Source of the DNA: Desulfonatronum thiosulfatophilum
GTDB taxonomy: Bacteria > Desulfobacterota > Desulfovibrionia > Desulfovibrionales > Desulfonatronaceae
NCBI RefSeq assembly: GCF_900104215.1
Contig: NZ_FMXO01000016.1
Coordinates: 43,673 to 107,672, forward strand
Reading direction: 5' to 3'
DNA: 64,000 nucleotides
Part shown: positions 45,792 to 54,302 of the stretch, piece after piece
How the letters are laid out: every line of letters starts with the position of its first letter
Position numbering within the stretch: position 1 is the stretch's first letter
The notes under the pieces: model-generated
The model's database searches: none
What the model was told of the DNA's origin: nothing
What the model saw: only the letters and a program-made list of their open reading frames with translations
Position numbers and translations under genes: made by a program

Positions 45792-47201
45792 ATGACTACT
45801 GATCAGCAAAACCATCCGAACACACGCATGTCCAGCCATATCCTTGTTATCGACGATGAGCAGAATTACCTTCTGCTTCTTGAGACCCTGCTGGACGACG
45901 AAGGGCATGTCGTCACCGCCCTCCAGAATCCGGAACTGGCTTTGGCCTACCTGGAGGAATCCGAGGTCGACGTGATCATCACGGACATGAAAATGCCCAA
46001 GTTGACCGGCCAGGATGTCCTGACCCACGTACAAAAGAACTATCCCCACATCCCCGTGCTGATCATGACCGCCTACGGCTCCATCGATGCCGCGGTGGTG
46101 GCCATGCGCCACGGCGCCTTCGATTACATCACCAAGCCCTTTGCCAATGATGAGTTGATCCTCTCCGTTCGCAAGGCCGTCCAGTTGTCCCAGGCCCAAC
46201 GCAGGTACAGGCTCCTGTCGGAGAACCTGGAGCAGCGCTACGGCCTGCACCAGATCATCGGGCGCAGCAAGGCCATGCTCCGTGTTCTGGACATGGTGGA
46301 CCGCGCCGCGCCCAGCAAAAGCACGGCCATGATCACCGGGGAGTCCGGCACGGGCAAGGAACTGATCGCCAAGGCCATCCATTTCACGTCGCCGCGCAAA
46401 TCAGGTCCCTTCATCACGGTGAACTGCATGGCCCTTAATCCCGGCGTTCTCGAAAGCGAACTCTTCGGCCATGAGAAAGGTTCCTTTACCGGCGCGGTCG
46501 CCCGCAAACGCGGACGGTTCGAATTGGCCCACGGCGGCACCTTGTTTCTGGATGAAGTCGGCGAACTGTCACAGGATCTGCAGGTCAAGCTGCTGCGGGT
46601 GCTGCAGGAACGCAGTTTTGAACGGGTCGGGGGTTCCGAGCCCATCAGCGTGGATATCCGGATCGTGGTGGCCACGAACAAGGATTTGCCGACAGCCGTC
46701 CAGTCCGGGGAGTTTCGCGAAGATCTTTACTACCGCCTCAATGTCGTTCAGATTCCCTTGCCCCCGCTCCGGGAACGCCGGGAGGACATCCCGCTCTTGG
46801 CGGCGCACTTCCTGAAAAAATTCACGGAAGAGAACGCCAGCCCGATCAAGGGGTTCACCTCGGACGTCATCGACTACCTCACGGCTTACGAATGGCCGGG
46901 CAATGTCCGGCAGTTGGAGAACGTGGTGGAACGCTGCGTGGTCATGGCCGGGGACGACATGGTCCGGGTGGAGGATCTGCCTCCGGAAATCAAGGATGAA
47001 GAAGCCCAGTTCAAAAGCGCCGTGGACCTGCTTCCGTCCCGCCTGAACCTGGCGGACACCCTGGAAAAAATCGAGGCCGCCCTGATCCGCCGGTCCCTGG
47101 TCCAGACCAACTTCGTCCAGGTCAAGACCGCGGACATGCTCGGCATCTCGAAAAGCCTGCTGCAGTACAAGTTGAAGAAGTACAAGCTGACGGGGAACTG
47201 A
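45792..47201 (+). CDS. sigma-54-dependent response regulator (NtrC family)
   Basis: 469 residues. Receiver (18-135) with DDE, the phosphorylated Asp in IITDMKMPK and the Lys in YITKPF; AAA+ domain (~155-390) with Walker A GESGTGKE, GSFTGA (residues 230-235), Walker B LFLDEVGEL, and R-fingers LYYRLNVVQI; a C-terminal Fis-type HTH (ADMLGISKSLLQYKLKKY). The usual sigma-54 contact loop is GAFTGA; here Ala is Ser. The upstream kinase is its partner. A sigma-54 activator close to flagellar genes could control them, but this is only a suggestion. Confidence 0.94.
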   Translation: MTTDQQNHPNTRMSSHILVIDDEQNYLLLLETLLDDEGHVVTALQNPELALAYLEESEVDVIITDMKMPKLTGQDVLTHVQKNYPHIPVLIMTAYGSIDAAVVAMRHGAFDYITKPFANDELILSVRKAVQLSQAQRRYRLLSENLEQRYGLHQIIGRSKAMLRVLDMVDRAAPSKSTAMITGESGTGKELIAKAIHFTSPRKSGPFITVNCMALNPGVLESELFGHEKGSFTGAVARKRGRFELAHGGTLFLDEVGELSQDLQVKLLRVLQERSFERVGGSEPISVDIRIVVATNKDLPTAVQSGEFREDLYYRLNVVQIPLPPLRERREDIPLLAAHFLKKFTEENASPIKGFTSDVIDYLTAYEWPGNVRQLENVVERCVVMAGDDMVRVEDLPPEIKDEEAQFKSAVDLLPSRLNLADTLEKIEAALIRRSLVQTNFVQVKTADMLGISKSLLQYKLKKYKLTGN

Positions 47202-47222
47202 GAAGCAGGGTGAAGATATTGC

Positions 47223-47600
47223 TTAAACCAAACGAACCGGATCTCCGTATGCGGCAAGCAATCTGTCCGCGGTGAGCAGTTGAAGACCTTCATGTTTGGC
47301 CTGAGCGATCAGCAAGCGGTCAAAAGGATCGTTGTGGAACGCGGGCAGCTTTGCGGTTGTAGCGGCGTGTTCAGCATATACGGGCAACATTCGCATTCCT
47401 GAGTTGCGAGTCAGATGCAACAATTCATCTGGGGAGACGGATAACTTCCCAAGCTTGAATTTAATCGCCGTTTCCCAGACGGAAGCGGCACTGACAACCG
47501 CCTCTGACGAGGCAATCAGCTTTTGTGTCGGCATGTCAAGCCGTGGATGTCCGGAAAGCCACCACAGCAGGATGTGCGTATCCAGAAGTAAACTGCTCAT
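47223..47600 (-). CDS. PIN-domain toxin (VapC-type)
   Basis: 125 residues, PIN domain with the acidic Mg2+ ligands: Asp7 (LLLDTHILLWW), Glu in SVWETAIKF, Asp in HNDPFDRLLIAQA and Asp in LLTADRLLA. This is the group with the THILLWW start seen in many type II toxin pairs. Toxin RNases of this type cut tRNA or mRNA. The gene overlaps its antitoxin by 4 bases and lies downstream of it. Confidence 0.93.
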   Translation of the reverse strand: MSSLLLDTHILLWWLSGHPRLDMPTQKLIASSEAVVSAASVWETAIKFKLGKLSVSPDELLHLTRNSGMRMLPVYAEHAATTAKLPAFHNDPFDRLLIAQAKHEGLQLLTADRLLAAYGDPVRLV

Positions 47601-47854
47601 AGCGGCTTCGAGTCACGACCGAAGAACAATTCGGCAACCTCTGCGTCCGCATTGGCGCAGAAAGCCGCGTCAATTTCCTCCCGGGTAACGGCCAATGTCT
47701 TATACCCGGTGGTTCGGTGCAACGTATCGACCAGTGGCGTCAAGCGAACGAGAGGTTTGCCTGAACGGGCCAGCAAAACGTCCTCTCCGGCCAACGCCGC
47801 CTGCATCAAACGAATGATTTCAGTATCATGCTCCTCGACATTCACCTGCAACAT
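47597..47854 (-). CDS. Phd/YefM-type antitoxin
   Basis: 85 residues. N-terminal DNA-binding segment (MLQVNVEEHDTEIIRLMQAALAGEDVLLARSGKPLVRLTPL), the pattern of prevent-host-death antitoxins, then a C-terminal toxin-binding tail. AAGGGGG precedes the ATG. It probably represses the pair and neutralises the PIN toxin. The pair sits alone between the two-component regulator (ending 47201) and recD2, with no other mobile signs. Confidence 0.9.
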   Translation of the reverse strand: MLQVNVEEHDTEIIRLMQAALAGEDVLLARSGKPLVRLTPLVDTLHRTTGYKTLAVTREEIDAAFCANADAEVAELFFGRDSKPL

Positions 47855-47947
47855 AATACCCCCTTTTTTTTAAAAGGTTATCTCGAAACAGATTGAAGTC
47901 AACTCAAACCGCAACAACGTCACTACTTTCTGCTCCTGATCAACAAC

Positions 47948-50167
47948 ATGAAACCCCAGCCCCGGTCGTCAAATCCAAATCCCCTCTGCCCTCCGCTGAT
48001 CACCATCAACGCCGAGGTTCAAGGCGTGACCTTTTTCAATCCAGCCAACGGCTACGCCGTGATTCGGGTCAAGGTCCGCGAAGAGCCGGGCATTGTTACT
48101 GCCGTGGGCAACATCGTGGAGGTCAAGCCTGGAGAGTTGCTGAACCTGTCCGGCCAGTGGAAAGAGCATCCCAAATATGGGCGGCAATTCCTGATCACCA
48201 AAGCCGAGCCGCTGTTGCCGGCCGGAGTCAATGCCATCCGCAGGTATTTGGCCTCCGGTCAACTCAAGGGCGTGGGTCCGGCCCTTGCCGAACGGATGAT
48301 CAAGCTGTTCAAGGACAAGACCCTGGAAATCATCGACACGGATCCGGATCAACTGCTCCGGGTCGAGGGCATCGGCGTTTCCAAGCTTCAGAAAATCGTT
48401 CAGTCCTGGGAGGAGCAGCACCATGTTCGCGCCCTGATCCTGTTCCTCCAGGAACACGACGTTTCTCCGGCCCTGGCCGTGCGCATCCATCGCCATTACG
48501 GAGCCCAGGCCCTGCAGAAGGTCCGGGACAACCCCTACGACCTGGCCTACGAGGTCCACGGCATCGGCTTCAAGACCGCGGACGCCATTGCCCTGAAACT
48601 CGGCTTTGCCCCGTATTGCCGCGAACGGCTGGAAGCGGCCCTGGTATACATGCTTTTCCATGCCAGTGAATCAGGGCATGTCTTTGTGCCGTTGGATGAA
48701 CTGCTTGAAAACACGACATCTCTTCTCGGCGGCGCGCCCCTCGAGGAACTGCACAGCGCGTTGGACGTGCTGGCGGAACGCCGACGGATCATTCTGGAGG
48801 AGTTGCCCACCCAGGGACTGGGGACCGTTGTCTACCTCAGCCACTTCCACCGTTGGGAAAACGAAATCGCCCAGCGCCTGCGGGAACTGATCCAGCACCC
48901 CGCCGCCGTGGACAAGAGCAAGCTGCGCAACGTGCTGGCCCAGTTGGAAGCCCGGCACAGGATCACCTTGTCCCCGCAGCAGCGCCAGGCCGTGGAAGAC
49001 GCCTGCCTGAACAAGGTGTTCATCCTCACCGGCGGGCCGGGCACGGGCAAGACCACCATCACCCGGTTCATCGTGGAAGCCGTCACCGCCCTGGGCATCG
49101 CGGTGAAGCTGGCCGCCCCCACTGGCCGGGCGGCCAAACGGCTTTCCGAGGCCACCCGCACCCACGCCTCCACGCTGCACCGTCTCCTGCAGTATGCGCC
49201 GGACGGGGGTTTCGGCATGAACGAAACCAAGATGCTCAAGGCCGGAATGCTGGTGGTGGACGAAGTCTCCATGCTGGACTGCCACCTCTGCCTGGCCGTG
49301 CTCCGGGCCCTGCCCCTCACTTCGCGGCTGGTACTCGTGGGCGACGTGAATCAGCTGCCTTCCGTGGGCCCGGGCAATATTCTCGGCGACCTGCTCAAAA
49401 GCGCGGCCCTGCCCCATGCGGAGCTGACCCACATCTATCGTCAGGCTCAGGAAAGCATGATCGTGGTCAACGCCCACCGCATCAATCAGGGCCAGTTCCC
49501 CTGCCAGTCCCCCAAGCCCCCTCCGGAGGCGGATTTTTACTGGATCGAACAGGACGACCCATCCCGGGTCCAGGCAATGATCCTGCAGATGGTCTGCGAA
49601 CGCATCCCGGCCGGATACGGGATGGATCCGCGCCTGGATGTCCAGGTGCTCACTCCCATGCACAAAGGGGAAGTCGGAACGCAGCAGCTCAACACCCTGC
49701 TTCAGGAGCGGCTCAACCCCAAGGGCCGCGAGTTTGCCGTGGGTTTTCGCAAGATGCGCGTGGGCGACCGGGTCCTGCAGATGCGCAACAATTACGACAA
49801 GGAAGTCTTCAACGGCGACCTGGGCTGGATCAGCTCGGTGAACATCGAGGACGGCCAGGCGGTCGTGGAATTCGACGGGCGGGATGTCAGTTACGAACTG
49901 TCCGAGATGGACGAGCTCAGCCTGGCCTATGCCGTGAGCGTGCACAAGTCCCAGGGCAGCGAGTACCCGTGCGTGGTCATGCCCCTGCTCACCCAGCACT
50001 TCATGCTCCTGCAGCGCAACCTGATCTACACCGGACTGACCCGTGCCAGGCGACTGGCGGTAATCCTTGGCAGCAAGAAAGCCCTGGTCATCGGGCTCAA
50101 GAACGCGAAGGCAAAGAATCGATATACGGATTTGGCGCGCAGGATTGTGGAGATGGTGGAGGGATAG
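47948..50167 (+). CDS. recD2: RecD2-type 5'-3' DNA helicase
   Basis: 739 residues. The N-terminal region (about 1-330) has the helix-hairpin-helix/OB-like part of RecD2 (GVGPALAERMIK, GIGFKTADAIALKLG). Helicase motifs: GGPGTGKTTITRF (I), APTGRAAKRLSE (Ia), VVDEVSM (II), VLVGDVNQLPSVG (III), QVLTPMHKG (IV) and AVSVHKSQGSEYPCVV (V), TGLTRARRLAVIL (VI). RecD2 acts without RecBC and is common in bacteria lacking RecB. No ribosome binding site is visible before the ATG. Its 3' end runs into the heptamer repeat. Confidence 0.96.
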   Translation: MKPQPRSSNPNPLCPPLITINAEVQGVTFFNPANGYAVIRVKVREEPGIVTAVGNIVEVKPGELLNLSGQWKEHPKYGRQFLITKAEPLLPAGVNAIRRYLASGQLKGVGPALAERMIKLFKDKTLEIIDTDPDQLLRVEGIGVSKLQKIVQSWEEQHHVRALILFLQEHDVSPALAVRIHRHYGAQALQKVRDNPYDLAYEVHGIGFKTADAIALKLGFAPYCRERLEAALVYMLFHASESGHVFVPLDELLENTTSLLGGAPLEELHSALDVLAERRRIILEELPTQGLGTVVYLSHFHRWENEIAQRLRELIQHPAAVDKSKLRNVLAQLEARHRITLSPQQRQAVEDACLNKVFILTGGPGTGKTTITRFIVEAVTALGIAVKLAAPTGRAAKRLSEATRTHASTLHRLLQYAPDGGFGMNETKMLKAGMLVVDEVSMLDCHLCLAVLRALPLTSRLVLVGDVNQLPSVGPGNILGDLLKSAALPHAELTHIYRQAQESMIVVNAHRINQGQFPCQSPKPPPEADFYWIEQDDPSRVQAMILQMVCERIPAGYGMDPRLDVQVLTPMHKGEVGTQQLNTLLQERLNPKGREFAVGFRKMRVGDRVLQMRNNYDKEVFNGDLGWISSVNIEDGQAVVEFDGRDVSYELSEMDELSLAYAVSVHKSQGSEYPCVVMPLLTQHFMLLQRNLIYTGLTRARRLAVILGSKKALVIGLKNAKAKNRYTDLARRIVEMVEG

Positions 50168-50176
50168 GTGAGGGGG

Positions 50177-50375
50177 GATGGGTTATGGGTTATGGGTTAT
50201 GGGTTATGGGTTATGGGCGAGAGGCAATGGGGGTGACCGCGGTTGGTGAGGTTATGGGATTTGTTGAGCGTATGGGTTATTCTGAAGCTTTCCTCTCACC
50301 CATCGCCAATTACCCATAGCCTCTCACCCATCGCGCCCATAGCCTCTCACCCATCGCCTATTACCCATCACCCCT
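50177..50375. repeat. GGGTTAT heptamer tract and inverted counterpart
   Basis: About five copies of GGGTTAT (50177-50217) face complementary TTACCCATAGCC/TCACCCAT repeats at 50300-50375. The pair fills the whole gap between two convergent genes (recD2 and the methyltransferase). A near-identical arrangement is at 58038-58210. Confidence 0.85.
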
Positions 50376-51288
50376 TCCCCCAAACCCATGTGAGTTCGTG
50401 TTTATTGTGCGCCAGATGCAGCAGGCGGGAGTTTGGAATGGCGCGAAAGCGGTCGATGGTTTCGAAGTCCGTCTCGCCCTGGAACTTGATGGTGCAGACA
50501 TAATTTTTGGCCGCCCCGGCTTCCAGCCACTGGGTGACTAGGCTGAGCAGCCGGTGCGGGTAGCAGATCACGTCCGAAAACAGCCAATCTACCGGGCCGA
50601 TTTTCTCAGGGCGCTGCGCAAAGGCGCTCTCGACCCGGAAATCGACTCCCTCCAGATTCGCGAGCCCCGGAGCAAGGGGGGCCTTGTCCACGCTGATCAC
50701 CCGAGCGCCGAGTTTTTGCAGCACCCAGGTCCAGCCGCCGGGGCTGGAGCCAAGGTCCAGGCAGAGCTGTCCCGGTTTCGGACTTTGCCCCAATAAGGTA
50801 AAGACCTCCCAGAGCTTGAGATAGGCCCTGCTGGGCGGACCGGTCTTGTCCTCCAGAAACTGGATATCGCCATGCGCGAAGGGACTGGAACAGCGTGCGG
50901 AGGCCAGTAGGGTCCGATCATCCAAAAGGGTCCAGGACCCGAGGGGGGAGTTTGGCGTCGTTGTCCCGAACCGGAACGACTTGGGGGAGGGGCCTGACAA
51001 TCGTTCCTGAATCAGTTTGGCCCGCCCCCGATTCCGGAGATGCTCGTCGTACAGCGCCCAACGCCTGCCAAGCCCCTTGAGCGCATTCGCGGCCTGGGCT
51101 ATGGACTCGAAGGCGATTACCCGCGGCGAGTGCCAGACATTTTGCGCCCAGGCGGCATCCACTGCCGGTCCGGGACAGAGCACAAGCCGGCCGAGCCGGA
51201 GCACGCCGTCCCCCACCTCCCGCGTCAGTTCCGGTAGAAAGCCGTCCGGAGCGAGATAGCCGGTGAGTTCCCGAGGTAAAGGGGTCAT
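50368..51288 (-). CDS. RlmM/FtsJ-like ribose methyltransferase
   Basis: 306 residues from the ATG at 51286-51288; an ATG at 51319-51321 would add 11. The N-terminal ~150 residues (ALKGLGRRWALYDEHLRNRGRAKLIQERL) are RlmM-like; the catalytic domain has LCLDLGSSPGGWTWVLQKLGA (motif I), VISVDKAP, VDWLFSDVICYP and NYVCTIKFQ, the pattern of FtsJ-type 2'-O-ribose methyltransferases with a K-D-K-E tetrad. E. coli RlmM methylates C2498 of 23S rRNA; this may be equivalent. A mobile palindrome lies at 51349-51570, just upstream. Confidence 0.8.
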   Translation of the reverse strand: MTPLPRELTGYLAPDGFLPELTREVGDGVLRLGRLVLCPGPAVDAAWAQNVWHSPRVIAFESIAQAANALKGLGRRWALYDEHLRNRGRAKLIQERLSGPSPKSFRFGTTTPNSPLGSWTLLDDRTLLASARCSSPFAHGDIQFLEDKTGPPSRAYLKLWEVFTLLGQSPKPGQLCLDLGSSPGGWTWVLQKLGARVISVDKAPLAPGLANLEGVDFRVESAFAQRPEKIGPVDWLFSDVICYPHRLLSLVTQWLEAGAAKNYVCTIKFQGETDFETIDRFRAIPNSRLLHLAHNKHELTWVWGKG

Positions 51289-51348
51289 TTCGTTTTCAAT
51301 TCTGTTCAAGCTGGATCTCATTGCAAAATAATAACTCGAAATTGCTGA

Positions 51349-51570
51349 ATAACTACTCAGCTGTTCCGGCTTGTCTCGATTTTTCCGCATCGCAACTCCT
51401 TCGCCGGCTTCGTAACATCTAACCATTGCACGAATAAACAGCATTTTGTGCTTCATGCGTCCGGCAATGGTTCGATGAACGAATCCTGGCTCAGTCAGAC
51501 AGGCGATGCCAAAAAATCGAGACAAGCCGGAACACTCCAGGTCTTGTTGTGAGATGTGCTGAGTAGTTAC
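51349..51570. repeat. full dispersed palindrome upstream of the methyltransferase
   Basis: Begins ATAACTACTCAGCTG, ends GCTGAGTAGTTAC, with long complementary arms (TTCCGGCTTGTCTCGATTTT versus AAAATCGAGACAAGCCGGAA). Third full member of the family with 6096-6311 and 35657-35880; here the two arms match each other better than they match the other copies, as if the hairpin had been corrected internally. Confidence 0.88.
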
Positions 51571-51735
51571 ATTACCTGTAAAACGAGCGGCAAGCATGAC
51601 CTGGATTCCCGCCTTCGCGGGAATGACTTGTTTTTCAATGCCGTCTCCGGGTTAGTCATACTCGCGAAGCCTGTCCTCGTGCAGACGGGGAGCGGGTATC
51701 CAGTCCCCTTTTACTCGGATGAGCTGAGTAGTTAC
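51559..51735. repeat. REP-like element with palindrome-type ends
   Basis: CTGAGTAGTTAC at 51559-51570 and again at 51724-51735 border a segment with the hairpin CTGGATTCCCGCCTTCGCGG (51600-51627) and a decayed complementary arm to 51702. It lies between the methyltransferase-side palindrome and thiD. A cleaner copy follows thiD at 52635-52796. Confidence 0.75.
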
Positions 51736-51767
51736 AAAAAAGTTTTGTCACGCCAGGAGAAGTATAC

Positions 51768-52619
51768 ATGCAAATTCAAAAAAAAAACCATGTCCTGTCC
51801 GATGCCACACCCCGCCCGCACCCGCCGTGCATTCTGACCATCGCCGGATCGGACTCCAGCGGCGGGGCCGGTATTCAGGCGGACCTGAAAACCTTCACGG
51901 TTCTGCGCTGCTACGGCGCGTCGGTCCTGACCGCCATCACGGCCCAGAACACCCAGGGCGTGCAGGACATCGCCCCCTTGCCGGAGCCGTTTGTCGCCCG
52001 GCAGTTGCAGTCGGTTCTGGAGGACCTGCCCGTGGCCGCGGCCAAGACCGGAATGCTGTTTTCCGCCCCCCTGATCCGCGTCCTGGCCGGGCAACTGGCG
52101 ACCAAAACATTTCCCCTGGTCGTGGACCCGGTTTGCGTCAGCAAGAGCGGACACAGTCTGCTCTTGCCCGAGGCCGTGGAGACCCTGAAGTCCGTATTGC
52201 TGCCCCTGGCCGACCTTGTGACGCCCAATCGCCCCGAGGCGGAACTGCTCACCGGAATGGATATCGTGGGGGAGGAAGACGTTCCCCGGGCTCTGGAACT
52301 GATGTTGAACCTGGGCTGCAAGGCCGTCCTGCTCAAGGGCGGACATTTTGAAGGCGAGAAGCTTGTTGATTGGCTGGCCGTCAAAGACAGGCCGATCCGC
52401 AAGTTCGAACATGCCCGGCTGGCGTCCCGGCATACCCACGGCACCGGCTGCACCCTGTCCGCCGCCATAGCCGCGGGCTTGGGCCAGGGTCTGGAGATGG
52501 AGCAAGCCGTCGAACAAGCCGTGGACTATCTGCACGCAGCCATCCGCACCGCCTATCCCATGGGCCGCGGCGTGGGTCCGGTCAATCACCTGCACCCATG
52601 GCTCGACCCGGCCCAGTAA
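51768..52619 (+). CDS. thiD: hydroxymethylpyrimidine/phosphomethylpyrimidine kinase
   Basis: 283 residues. Ribokinase-like fold with ILTIAGSDSSGGAGIQADLKTF at the start, TAITAQNTQGV, AAKTGMLFS, VVDPVCVSKSG, VTPNRPEAELLTGM and the anion-hole/catalytic RHTHGTGCTLSAAIAAGLGQG. It phosphorylates HMP to HMP-PP for thiamine synthesis. The first ~20 residues are longer than usual; the ATG at 51768 has AGGAG upstream (51755-51759). Flanked on both sides by REP-like elements. No TPP riboswitch is seen upstream and no other thi genes are adjacent. Confidence 0.95.
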   Translation: MQIQKKNHVLSDATPRPHPPCILTIAGSDSSGGAGIQADLKTFTVLRCYGASVLTAITAQNTQGVQDIAPLPEPFVARQLQSVLEDLPVAAAKTGMLFSAPLIRVLAGQLATKTFPLVVDPVCVSKSGHSLLLPEAVETLKSVLLPLADLVTPNRPEAELLTGMDIVGEEDVPRALELMLNLGCKAVLLKGGHFEGEKLVDWLAVKDRPIRKFEHARLASRHTHGTGCTLSAAIAAGLGQGLEMEQAVEQAVDYLHAAIRTAYPMGRGVGPVNHLHPWLDPAQ

Positions 52620-52634
52620 CGTGTGTTGAAAAAG

Positions 52635-52796
52635 AACTACTCAGTTTGAGCGAAAAAATTGCTTTCAAATGAGGGCACATGACCTGGATTCCCGCCTTCG
52701 CGGGAATGACTTGTTTTCCAATCCCGTCTTGAATCAGTCATACCCGCGAAGGCGGGTATCCAGTCCGTTTTTAAAACGGATGAGCTGAGTAGTTAC
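52635..52796. repeat. REP-like element bounded by AACTACTCAG inverted ends
   Basis: Left end GAACTACTCAG, right end GCTGAGTAGTTAC. Inside, CTGGATTCCCGCCTTCGCGG (52684-52703) faces its complement CCCGCGAAGGCGGGTATCCAG (52742-52763). The ends match those of the 220-bp palindromes while the interior does not, so the two families share the ends that a transposase would recognise. Confidence 0.82.
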
Positions 52797-52821
52797 GAAA
52801 AAAAAACCTTTACCTGACAGT

Positions 52822-53100
52822 CGATTCAAAAATTCCAAGTGCAAGGAGCATAAAAAGCTGTCCTGCCACGTCCTTTGTCCGGCCCCTTCGGGCCGGATCG
52901 TTCGATGCGTCGTCGAAACTTGAAATTTTTCAACGGTCTGCCACCCTGAGCAGTATTGAGGATAGCCTGATCCGCAGGCTGTTCAAAAACCCCGATGGCA
53001 AGGCGCAAAAAAAGTTTTAGGCCGAAGCGTATTAGGCATACGTGAGGGCTTGAACTTTTTGCGGCAACGCAACCAGCGGGGATTTTTCAACAGCCTGCCG
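52822..53100. repeat. two adjacent imperfect palindromes of the CAGGCTGTTCAAAAA type
   Basis: The second (52974-53100) has GCAGGCTGTTCAAAAACCCC on the left and GGGGATTTTTCAACAGCCTG on the right, with CGCAAAAAAAGTTT / AACTTTTTGCGG in the arms. The first (about 52822-52942) has ATTCAAAAATTCCAAGTG / AACTTGAAATTTTTCAACGG. This type of palindrome is widespread in deltaproteobacteria as I recall it. It lies beside the hemC stop. Confidence 0.75.
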
Positions 53101-53106
53101 GCAGGA

Positions 53107-54048
53107 TCATTCGGGACCGTGTGCCGCGTAGACCTCTTCCAGTATCTCCCGTCCGCCCCGGTCCAGCACGGCCTGGGCCACCTGGCGACCCAGTTCCTCG
53201 GCATCCCTGGGCTTGGCCGTTGCCTCTTCGATAATCAGGTTCTTGCCGTCCACGTCCGCGACCAGGCCGCGCAGGGTGATCCTGTTGGCATCGCTGTACC
53301 GGGCGAAACCGGCAATGGGCACCTGGCATCCCCCTTCCAGGGTGGCCAGAAAGGCCCGCTCCGCCAAGACGCAGCTATGTGTTTCCCGGTGATTCAGGAA
53401 TTCCAGAAGTTCGGCCACATCCCGGCGGTCCTTCGCGTACTCCAGCCCCAAGGCTCCCTGGCCCACCGCGGGCAGGAAGTCCGGCGGCCCGAGTTCGCTG
53501 ATTTGCGGCACGCTGAGGCCAAGCCGGTTCATGCCGGCCCGGGCCACGACAATGGCGTCGTAGTCGCCGTTGAGCAGCTTGCCCACCCGGGTGTCCAGAT
53601 TGCCGCGCAGGTTGAGAATCTCCAAGTCCGGCCGCAGCGCCAGCAACTGACAGCGCCGCCGCAGGCTGCTCGTTCCGATGCGCGCCCCTTCCGGAAGATC
53701 TTTCAGGTCGGCGTACTTCACCGAGAGCAGCGCATCGGTCATGTTTTCACGTTCCGGAATCACCCCCAGGATCAGCCCTTCCGGCAATTCCGCGGGCACG
53801 TCCTTCATGCTGTGCACGGCCAGATCCGCGCGGCCGTCCAGAATGGCCTCCTCGATCTCCTTCACGAAGAGACCCTTGCCGCCGACCTTGGCCAGGGGTA
53901 CGTCCTGGATCTTGTCGCCCATGGTCTTGACGATCAGCAGCTTCACGGTCAATCCGGGATAGCGCTCCAGAAGCCGGGCCTTGATGTGCTCCGCCTGCCA
54001 CAGGGCCAGCTTGCTGCCCCGGGTTGCGATGGTAATGACGTTCATCAT
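53107..54048 (-). CDS. hemC: porphobilinogen deaminase (hydroxymethylbilane synthase)
   Basis: 313 residues from the ATG at 54046-54048. Family blocks: [85 protein letters not shown], and the dipyrromethane-cofactor Cys in LEGGCQVPI. It joins four porphobilinogen units for haem, sirohaem and B12. The start lies 14 bases after the FmdB gene stop, so the two form an operon. Confidence 0.96.
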   Translation of the reverse strand: MMNVITIATRGSKLALWQAEHIKARLLERYPGLTVKLLIVKTMGDKIQDVPLAKVGGKGLFVKEIEEAILDGRADLAVHSMKDVPAELPEGLILGVIPERENMTDALLSVKYADLKDLPEGARIGTSSLRRRCQLLALRPDLEILNLRGNLDTRVGKLLNGDYDAIVVARAGMNRLGLSVPQISELGPPDFLPAVGQGALGLEYAKDRRDVAELLEFLNHRETHSCVLAERAFLATLEGGCQVPIAGFARYSDANRITLRGLVADVDGKNLIIEEATAKPRDAEELGRQVAQAVLDRGGREILEEVYAAHGPE

Positions 54049-54062
54049 GACTCGGGCACCGC

Positions 54063-54302
54063 TCAATGGCACCCGGCGCAACTCGACGCCGAGCAACCGG
54101 AACATGATGAGCCGGAACCGGAACCGGCAGAGGACGCCTCACCCACCGGATCCGCGCCTCCACCCCGCTTGTGACGGCAGCGGGACATCAGCTTCCCCGT
54201 CCTGTCCGACCCGCAATGCGGACACGCCACCTTGGGATCACCAAAAACCAACTCCTCGAACTCCTTGTCGCATTGTTCGCAGAGAAATTCGTATATCGGC
54301 AT
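54063..54302 (-). CDS. FmdB-type zinc-ribbon protein
   Basis: 79 residues. The N-terminal zinc ribbon ([19 protein letters not shown]...CPHCGSD) is the FmdB/CxxC-CxxC regulator family. The tail is unusual: Ser/Gly-rich ending [13 protein letters not shown], four cysteines in twelve residues plus a terminal His. Function is not established for the family. It directly precedes hemC, so a metal link is tempting but not shown. Confidence 0.9.
   Translation of the reverse strand: MPIYEFLCEQCDKEFEELVFGDPKVACPHCGSDRTGKLMSRCRHKRGGGADPVGEASSAGSGSGSSCSGCSASSCAGCH

Larger units (their letters stand above)
52620..53106. other. repeat-filled gap between thiD and hemC
   Basis: 487 bases with no gene. From left to right: the REP-like element 52635-52796, a first palindrome about 52822-52942, and a second at about 52974-53100. 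The 60-codon frame at 52826-53008 lies inside the palindromes and is not a gene. Confidence 0.7.

Noticed and set aside
47893..48669. 258-codon frame overlapping recD2
   Set aside because: It reads recD2 in another frame, is Arg/Gly/Pro-rich and lacks any family pattern.
48671..49999. 442-codon antisense frame within recD2
   Set aside because: Composition (His, Gly, Gln, Val rich) is typical of the antisense of GC-rich genes; all helicase motifs are on the plus strand.
51570..51768. TPP riboswitch before thiD
   Set aside because: The region is made of repeat elements; no TPP-binding core pattern is recognisable.
52826..53008. 60-codon minus frame between thiD and hemC
   Set aside because: It lies within two palindromic repeats and ends in them.
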